DNA of 64,000 nucleotides, taken from contig JASANG010002860.1 in the NCBI GenBank assembly GCA_030248215.1, forward strand, positions 62,001 to 126,000, written 5' to 3'. The position numbers and the translations under genes were made by a program. Positions within the stretch are counted from its first letter, which is position 1, and every line of letters begins with the position of its first letter. The stretch comes from Enoplolaimus lenunculus. Taxonomy: Eukaryota > Nematoda > Enoplea > Enoplida > Thoracostomopsidae. The notes beneath the pieces are model-generated. The model made no database searches. It saw only the letters and a program-made list of their open reading frames with translations, and was not told where the DNA came from. This document shows, piece by piece, positions 57,510 to 64,000 of the stretch.

Positions 57510-57600
57510 GAGAGCCTCCTCTGGCTCGAGCGTCAAGCTCCTATAGCTTGGTGGTGATGGTATACGCCTCCCACACCATTCACTGGAGTTCGAATCCTAG
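57510..57600 (+). pseudogene. degenerate tRNA-like fragment
   Basis: TGGTGGTGATGGTATACGCC fits an A box, and GAGTTCGAATCC fits a B box at a tRNA-like distance, with CTCCCACACC in the anticodon region. Stems pair poorly, so it is called as a decayed tRNA or a SINE head. Confidence 0.35.
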
Positions 57601-58057
57601 CATAAAAGTATGTCTCAGGGGCAATAGAAAATATTCACGTGAGAAAGGGTTAAAATTCATAAAATTAAAACGATCGTTGTTTATTTCAGTAAAATAACGT
57701 TTATTTCAGTAAAATAACGTACGTTTACAATTTTGACAAGGCGTAATTTTATACGTTGGACTATAACAATAAAATTTCTTAGTTACAAAATAGCTAAAAT
57801 TTCAGTTATAAAGTTTGACGTTTTTTGCAACGGAACTTGATGACATGAAATGAAATACAATGCGACATTAGCAAATTTTTATACTCTGCAAAAAATTATT
57901 AATTTATGAAATAAAACTGTCTGAACAACTGCTAATAAACAATGTTGCATACAGAAGTCTGCTTCCTGATTCTGGGTGCGGCAAATTTCATTAGTTATTT
58001 GGTGCGAAACATTATTTAATTGTAACTCCAGTTGCCGTTCATATGAGTTAAACGTTT

Positions 58058-58338
58058 AAGCCCTATTCACACGTTCAAGTTTTTGCTGCGGGAACTTGCA
58101 GCTACAAATTGCACGTAGAACTTGCATTTTTTCAATCAGCTAATGAGAAAGCGGCTGCAATAAATTAAGTAAACTTGCATGGTTTATTCATACGTGTGAA
58201 CTAAATTCCTAGCTATGATTTTTAATGAATTATTGGCAGCTGCAAGGTTTTCGAACGGGATTTTTGGACCAAACTTGTAAGTGCAAGTTGCAGCTGCATG
58301 TTCTAGCTGCAAAAACATGCACGTGTAAATAGGGCTTT
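58058..58338. mobile_element. AAGCCCTATTCACACGT-terminated MITE
   Basis: About 280 bp with inverted termini AAGCCCTATTCACACGTTCA and GCACGTGTAAATAGGGCTT, and internal CAGCTGCAAG-type repeats. A shorter relative sits in RPL12 intron 3. Confidence 0.8.
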
Positions 58339-59015
58339 AGTTTAACTTTTTATAGTATTAAGCATATTAGCTAAAACTTGGAATTTGAACGCAAGCGAAA
58401 AGATAAATTATATATATGCAATGAGGGCACGTCGCTATGTGGGTGGATACCATTTTTTAAAATGATTTTAATGGCGGAAATATTTTTAAGCCTTTTCGGA
58501 GCCAATGCCGTCATTTTTCTGGTGCATTAATAATACTTCAAAGAAAACTTTGTTTCCCTACTGCAATAAATTGCCAGAAACTCGTTCCAAAATTTTGACT
58601 GCAGCCGGAGCTGGAGATTGATTTTCTGCCGGAACCGAAGCCGGAGGCTGACCTCCGGTAGTAGCTTGGTGAGTATGAGCAAATGAGCATCACAGCAATT
58701 AACTATAATATGCGAAATAAATATACAATGCGCAGGGAACTGTATTTTGCGCCTCGACAGCTGAAGTGAGCATTGAAAAGCACGTCCAAACTGCCACACT
58801 ATAATCAAAGTAGTAAAAGTTTTCAACAAAAACAAAGCTTTCAAAAACAAAGCTGCAGAAAGCCTACTATATATTCACAGGGTGTGCCAAAAATTTTTCA
58901 AACTGGCAGAATTTTCTCTGCAGTGCACTCGTTTGCAAAATTTTTAACAGCTAAAATTCTGACCACATCGTCCTTCGCTAGTCTTCAGGAGTCGTCAGAC
59001 ACTGAAGCAAAATAT

Positions 59016-59154
59016 TGGGCCAATGGCACTTTTAGGGGGCGTAACAGCTTGATTAAGCGTATTCTTAAGCCTAAGCCGAAGCCTAAGCAAAAAAATGTAA
59101 TCTAGAATCTACCCACCAGAAACCTGGACGCCCCTTAAAGTAACATGGGTCATT
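59016..59154. mobile_element. TGGGCCAATGG-terminated MITE with AAGCCTAAG units
   Basis: The left end GGGCCAATGGCACTTTTAGG is mirrored by CCTTAAAGTAACATGGGTCA at the right. The centre is CCTAAGCCGAAGCCTAAGC. This is a clean short member of the family at 8415-8668. Confidence 0.75.
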
Positions 59155-59690
59155 GGGTCAAATATTGCATGACTATAAAATTTCATTAACTGACCAGTTA
59201 TAAAATTGCGGGGATGTTTTACGTCATGCGCAATAAGAAGTAAAGGCTCGCTTAAACCTGACGTTGCCTAAAAACAGCTATTTTCGTCCATACCTCTTGA
59301 AATATTTGCTATCAAACGGTCCCGTAGTGAACCTAAAAAGTGGCTTTTTATTTTGGGTGTGAATCAATAGGAGACTATTTCACTAATTCTGATCGAAAAT
59401 GAATATAATTTCAAAATTAATGAGTTCATTAATGTCAATTACCTTTTAACTCGATTGCGTAAATTCTTCCTGGAACAAATTAACTCCAGTATGGAATTTT
59501 ATTCCTTTACTTTAGAGTATATATGTTAATGTCACCTGGAGATCATAGCAGCATACGCAAGTTTAAAAGTATGTGCCTTTAATTAATGAACCTAAACCAT
59601 AGAAAATGGCTGGCTCAACTTTTAATCGTGTGTCGTCTAAATGACTGCAGTTGGATTGAAAAATAAATAATTGCCCGAAATAGCGAGGGG

Positions 59691-60064
59691 CAGGGTACAA
59701 CCGGAAGTCTCCCTCCGGCTCCGGCTGAAAATCAGCCTTCGGCTCCGGTAGACATTTTACCGTAGGTTCCGGCAATTTCGGCAGTAGGTAAAATTTTGCA
59801 TAATTTTGCAAAATTTATCTGTTTAGCGCGTTTCGTTTTACTTTTGTCAAAATTATCACGAATGAATTTCCGAAATTTCGCAGAAAATTAGCGTAAAACC
59901 AAACAACTTAACAACATATTTGGAGATATTGGCTAAAATTAACTAATTAAAAACCCTTTTTACTGCCTAATTTCGCGTCACCTCCAGCACCGGCTCTGGC
60001 ACCGTCAAGTTTCGTTGATCTCCGGTTCCGGCTCCGGTGTTTTTTCGCCTTCGGTTGCACCCTG
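59691..60064. mobile_element. hAT-like MITE with perfect 8-bp target duplication
   Basis: 374 bp from CAGGGTACAACCGGAAG to TTCGGTTGCACCCTG, flanked by GCGAGGGG on both sides (59683-59690 and 60065-60072). CTCCGG/TCCGGC hexamers fill both ends. Confidence 0.88.
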
Positions 60065-60527
60065 GCGAGGGGGTAGGTATTTTAGGCTGGATAGGAGAAA
60101 TAAATATCAATCACCCAATCTTTTTAGGGTCAGTAATGTAATGTGGATGTATTTAGATTTTTGTTAAAATTTTTCTGAAATGCTCAGTGGTATATTTAGC
60201 ATTAAATCACTAGAGGGTTATGGGCTTTACAGTTATCTATTTTAATGTTCACATACAAACTAAAAACAGTTTCGTTAAAATGTAAGTATAAAATAAACTC
60301 TGAAATTGAAAATTCAAAATTTAATTCCATAATACTTGCAAACTTTTAAGTACCTTGAAATCAGACTCTGACCTCGCAAAAGAATACTTTTTATAAATAA
60401 ATTTCAAGATTAGAATATTTTGTGCGAACACAAATCTCGCTCTATAAATACTTAAAATTGTAAAAGTTGTAATCATATAATTGCCGCGAGACAATGGAGG
60501 TTTAAATATTGAAAATTGTAAATCGTA

Positions 60528-60680
60528 AGCTGCAAAAAATGGTGAGTCCTCTCTTCGAAATAAGATTTCGTGACTACACAAATCGAGTCAACTCACTGAG
60601 ACAAATTGGACTCAGTTTGTGTAGTCCCGTAGAGCCTAGTTCAGAGAGACTGCCAATTTGTTCGCCTTTTTTTTGCAGTG
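60528..60680. mobile_element. palindromic splice-termini MITE, short copy 3
   Basis: About 153 bp from AGCTGCAAAAAATGGTGAG to CTTTTTTTTGCAGTG with TA on both sides. The donor-like and acceptor-like termini are intact, although the middle is shortened. Confidence 0.8.
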
Positions 60681-60914
60681 TAGGTATATATCGTGGAAAT
60701 TTTTAAGACAAAACGTTTTTTAACGAAAAATTGTTCAAAAAATGATAAAAAACTTTATAAAATAGCGAATAATCAATACGGCAAAAAAGTGTGTTTGCAC
60801 ATGGTCTCGTAAGCAAGTGAAAATGCGTTTAAAACGATTGTTAAAACGCTGAATAATATTGTTTAAAATACACTTGAAATTTTATACATTAAGATTGCGT
60901 ACATTTTACAACAG

Positions 60915-62755
60915 TTTTTATATTTGCCAATGAAAATTTATACTCAAAAGTTAAAAACGATCTTGTCATCGAGTTTGATGCCAGCTCAGGATGTTTGTAC
61001 GATTTGAAAAAAAAGTTTTTGAGAAGGGGTTCGTATTCTGAAGGTACGAGTTTCACAGACTTTTTTAAGTTTAATTCACAATCCAATGTTAAGCCGTACC
61101 TCTTTGATGTTCAACCTACGCCCTTAAAGACGGTTATTAAGGCAAGTTGTTTCGTATGAGAAAAGAAAGTATTTGTTTCAGTTGTTGATATTCTGTAGTC
61201 AAATTTGTAACGCAATCAACTTCGCTCTCTACACATGACAGTGTTGATCTTAACTTTGTAACTAACAAACACTCTTTAAGGTCGTATCTTCAAGCGAATT
61301 TAGCAGCAGATCCAAAAAGTCTTAGCAGGAATTAGGTAAAAATTTAAAATATCTATAGCTGTATTATTGAAACTGGAACGCTCCGCTTACGCATTTTGGC
61401 CAACGATCCAACCGATTTTTCTACACTGTAGTGACCCGAATAAGAGGGCGGTAATAAGACGGGTTCACCATTTTGAGTTCCAGTCACTAGAATTTCGTCT
61501 GCCTAATATAGAGTCTGTAAAGCGGATAGAGTCTCTAAGCCCTAATTAGAGCCCATAAATGTCAAGTATCCCTAATTGTAGTGCATAAATGACTCTAGAA
61601 CCAAACAAAGTTGAGTTTGAATCTTTGAAGCATACTTAAGTTTTGAAAGTGCATTCCTATGTATAACCTTGCATTATCGCTCAAGTTTTGGATACAAAAC
61701 AAATAACCGTTCAATTCAACGGAGATTTATGGGAGTACCGAATATACCAGTAACGAAGCGTGGCGGAGCGTGGTTTCAAAATAAATAACAGTCCATAACC
61801 GAATAACAGGGGTACCATTTCGAGAGGCCAAATAAATATCAACCCCCCTCTTGTTCGGGTCAGTACAGTACGTGTGTAAATTTGTATTATTAATGCTGGA
61901 GCAACCCCCACATACGTATTTTGGGCAACGTTCCAACTGATTTTTCTGTACGTATATGCATACTATAAATTAAAGCTGGAACGCACCACATACGTGTTTT
62001 GGGCAACGTTCCAGCAGTCACAATATGCAAATCAATACAAGTTTGCATAGACATAAAATTGTTGTTTCGATTTTTTAGTTAATGTTATTGTTTAGACGTT
62101 TTGTGTTTTGTTCTAGACAAATGCAGTTTGGTGTATTAATAGGATATACCTGTTGTCTTTATCTATGCTGAAGTTGCGAAGTGTATTTTCCACTACAGAA
62201 GTGAATCCCTGTAAAATCGTTCCTTTATTAGAAATGGATGCAGTACCGAACCAAGGAGGACCCGTACGCATTGAAATGATGATTTGGTTGTTTGAGTTGT
62301 CACTTAAGCTTCACAGTTTAGACAAGATTTGATTAAAAAAATTACTCATGAACATAGGCCAAAACCCAGTATAATATGGGAGTTACACATGTGTGCAACT
62401 ACGGATCACTACTTAATTGTATAAGCAACGATTTGTTATAGCTCTTAATAGAAAATTGTTCAGATTTTGTTTATACACTGTTCTATAAAACGTGTCATTT
62501 CTATTAGTAAAAATACGTATATTTTATCAGGATATATTTTGCATATTGTTTCAATGGGTTTCAAGTTGCGACTTAAATTTAAATACTGCATGTAGGATAG
62601 CAAATATTGCAACCTGGTTGAGACATGTATATATTTATTACGCAGTGCGTATTTTTTGGAAATCGAGCAATTCTAAAAAGATATTCGCTACAGATAACAC
62701 AGCATGTCACATGATACTGCGAGACATTTTAATTTATCAAATTAATTGCACTTAA
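60915..62755 (+). CDS. possible three-exon gene, unrecognised
   Basis: Three open segments fit together in phase: 60915-61141 (acceptor ACAACAG; GC-type donor AAG|GCAAGT), 62117-62263 (acceptor TTCTAG; donor CCC|GTACGC) and 62531-62755 (acceptor TTTTATCAG; TAA stop), followed by AATAAA at 62782-62787. The first reads NENLYSKVKNDLVIEFD...GCLYDLKKKFLRRGSYSEG, the second contains KIVPLLEMDAVPNQGGP, and the third is Cys/Ile/Tyr-rich (RIANIATWLRHVYIYY). A small alternative exon, SYLQANLAADPKSLSRN, lies at 61281-61336 in a frame that does not join. No start codon or family is recognised. The minus strand of the first exon is also open, which weakens the case. Confidence 0.3.
61423..61868. mobile_element. 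GTGACCCGAATAAGAGGG-terminated MITE
   Basis: The left end CTGTAGTGACCCGAATAAGA is mirrored by CTCTTGTTCGGGTCAGTACAG at the right, enclosing about 445 bp. Other ends of this family occur at about 5880-5925 and inside the 1.98-kb element near 31590-31740. It is flanked by two stretches sharing GATTTTTCTRTAC and GGCAACGNTCCAAC, so it appears inserted in another repeat. Confidence 0.75.
61890..62018. repeat. CCACATACGTATTTTGGGCAAC repeat, two copies
   Basis: The segment CACATACGTRTTTTGGGCAA followed by CGTTCCA occurs at about 61908 and 61990. Further copies are at about 6594-6625 (inverted), 15500-15535 and 61375-61412. It marks an interspersed repeat with GGAACG at both ends. Confidence 0.7.
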
Positions 62756-62941
62756 ATGTGTTGACGTAAATTTTCTCACATAATAAAAATGAATGAAAAA
62801 AACTGCATACATCATCCGTATCTGTTTTGTACAACGCTTAAAGCAGACAAGTATTTGGTTGCCGTTTGTACGGCTTATGACAGATAATTACTTTTGTTGA
62901 CATTTTAGACGAATTTTGTTGAACTGAAAAACAATCATGTT

Positions 62942-63674
62942 CTCGTTTTCTTCGTACGCACTTGCGATGACGTATGGTACGAACGGTAACGGACGGCGCC
63001 GTACGGCTGACGAACGGCGTCGCACAGGTAACGTACGTTGACGGACGGCGCCGTACGAGTGAAGTGACGCACGGTGACGGACGACGCCGTACGAGTGAAG
63101 TGACGCACGGTGACGGACGACGCCGTACGAGTGACGCACGGTGACGGACGACACCGTACGAGTGACGCACGGTGACGGACGACGCCGTACGAGTGACGCA
63201 CGGTGACGGACGACACCGTACGAGTGACGCACGGTGACGGACGACACCGTACGAGTGACGCACGGTGACGGACGACGCCGTACGAGTGACGCACGGTGAC
63301 GGACGACACCGTACGAGTGACGCACGGTGACGGACGACACCGTACGAGTGACGCAAGGTGACCGACGGCGCCGTACGAGTGACGGACGTTGACCGACGGC
63401 GCCGTACGAGTGACGCACGTTGACCGACGGCGCCGTACGAGTGACGCACGGTGACGGACGACACCGTACGAGTGACGGACGTTGACCGACGGCGCCGTAC
63501 GAGTGACGCACGTTGACCGACGGCGCCGTACGAGTGACGGACGTTGACCGACGGCGCCGTACGAGTGACGGACGTTGACCGACGGCGCCGTACGAGTGAC
63601 GCACAGTGACGGACGGCGCCATCCAAGTGACGCGCACGGTGACGGCGCCGGACGTCAATTATAGCGCAACCCTA
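62942..63674. repeat. 31-bp GC-rich minisatellite inside a MITE
   Basis: About 20 copies of a 31-bp unit (CCGTACGAGTGACGCACGGT plus GACGGACGACR) run from about 62990 to 63650, with TTGACCGACGGC variants in the second half and two 36-bp units at the start. The array ends in TATAGCGCAACCCTAA, the terminus of the GGGTTGCGC MITE family. The left flank matches the interior of 29575-29799. Because 31 is not a multiple of three and the unit lacks stops, long ORFs appear in several frames on the minus strand; these are artefacts. Confidence 0.92.
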
Positions 63675-63729
63675 AGTTGTTCATTAATGCATTTTTTTAA
63701 ATCTGCCTAAACTATACCAAGATTATCGA

Positions 63730-63735
63730 TTTATT
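63730..63735 (-). other. candidate polyadenylation signal on the minus strand
   Basis: TTTATT on the plus strand (AATAAA on the minus) lies about 30 nt after the stop of the possible last exon at 63874-63767. Confidence 0.35.
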
Positions 63736-63766
63736 ATATATTACAACTTTGTACAAAATGGTCATT

Positions 63767-63874
63767 TTAACAAAGGCCATGACTGTCCCAAGTATACGTA
63801 TATTTCATTGCTGTTGCTTCTTGTAATCTGTCATGTACGCTTTCAAAGTCAATTTCCGTATACTTAAATACTTC
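63767..63874 (-). CDS. possible last exon of a minus-strand gene entering from the right
   Basis: After a plausible acceptor (TACATTATAG) 35 codons follow before TAA. The reading begins EVFKYTEIDF and ends KYTYTWDSHGLC, with a charged, protein-like composition unlike the repeat-derived ORFs nearby. An AATAAA on the same strand lies 30 nt downstream. The family is not recognised, and the upstream exons would be beyond the right edge. Confidence 0.35.
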   Translation of the reverse strand, partial: EVFKYTEIDFESVHDRLQEATAMKYTYTWDSHGLC

Positions 63875-64000
63875 CTATAATGTATACTAGCCGTAGTTGC
63901 ACTCATGTGCAACTTTCCTAAACGGCTGGGGTTTCACACGTTTTCGCAAAGTGTATACTGTACCAAAGAAGGTATTCGTCGTTAAGCTACACTTTAAGCT

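Larger units (their letters stand above)
55657..60914. other. repeat-rich stretch without recognisable genes
   Basis: No exon with a known protein motif was found. Contents: a CCGGACGTCCGGCTC element (about 56018-56340), a tRNA-like fragment (about 57510-57600), a 24-bp direct repeat TTATTTCAGTAAAATAACGT near 57685, a MITE (58058-58338), CTCCGG hexamers (58594-58660), a TTAGGC MITE (59016-59154), a hAT-like MITE (59691-60064) and a splice-termini MITE (60528-60680). Confidence 0.5.

Noticed and set aside
61281-61336. Middle exon of the 60.9-62.8 kb candidate
   Set aside because: The coding-like frame does not join in phase with either neighbour and ends in TAG exactly at the only donor.
62838-63658. 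Long Arg/Ser/Val-rich ORFs of 124-262 codons on the minus strand
   Set aside because: They are translations of the 31-bp stop-free minisatellite in overlapping frames; the peptide repeats every 31 residues because the period is not a multiple of three.

Overview
This is a gene-sparse, AT-rich invertebrate animal nuclear window. Its genes are split into many small exons with consensus GT-AG introns and buried in short inverted-repeat transposons (MITEs) and tRNA-derived repeats. No bacterial, viral or organellar genes are visible. The phylum cannot be fixed from the sequence. The proteins are metazoan, and the small exons and possible acceptor sites just before two start codons would fit a trans-splicing lineage such as flatworms or tunicates, but that is a guess.

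Layout. (1) 3165-3931, minus: first two coding exons of a uridine phosphorylase; the rest must lie off the left edge. (2) 3932-10201: no gene seen, repeats only. (3) 10202-18660, minus: a complete Neuralized-type E3 ubiquitin ligase in 11 exons, 982 aa, with two NHR domains, a C-terminal RING and an N-myristoylation start. (4) 18661-20736: a divergent 2.1 kb spacer with a tRNA-Asn-like pseudogene and a 44-codon ORF next to the XRN1 start. (5) 20737-44047, plus: complete XRN1 5'-3' exoribonuclease in 33 exons, 1992 aa, all key catalytic residues kept. (6) 44048-48732: repeats, including an alternating array of tRNA-like modules with a 344-bp tandem duplication. (7) 48733-52503, plus: ribosomal protein L12, 5 coding exons, 165 aa. 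(8) 52504-64000: mostly repeats, plus three weak gene candidates: a Cys/Thr-rich exon on the minus strand near 54.4-54.9 kb, a three-exon plus-strand model at 60.9-62.8 kb, and a last exon on the minus strand at 63.8 kb. A 31-bp minisatellite lies at about 63.0-63.65 kb.

The three complete genes are unrelated housekeeping or signalling genes (mRNA decay, ubiquitination, translation), so there is no operon logic. The most unusual signal is in the repeats. One palindromic TA-flanked MITE family carries a consensus 5' splice donor in one terminus and a polypyrimidine-AG acceptor in the other, on both strands. If spliced, it would leave an 18-nt, stop-free, in-frame footprint, which is what an intron-generating transposon would look like. 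Other families show 8-bp target duplications with CAGGG termini (hAT-like), a 78-bp perfect internal inverted repeat, internal TTAGGC-type tracts, and minisatellite growth inside a MITE.
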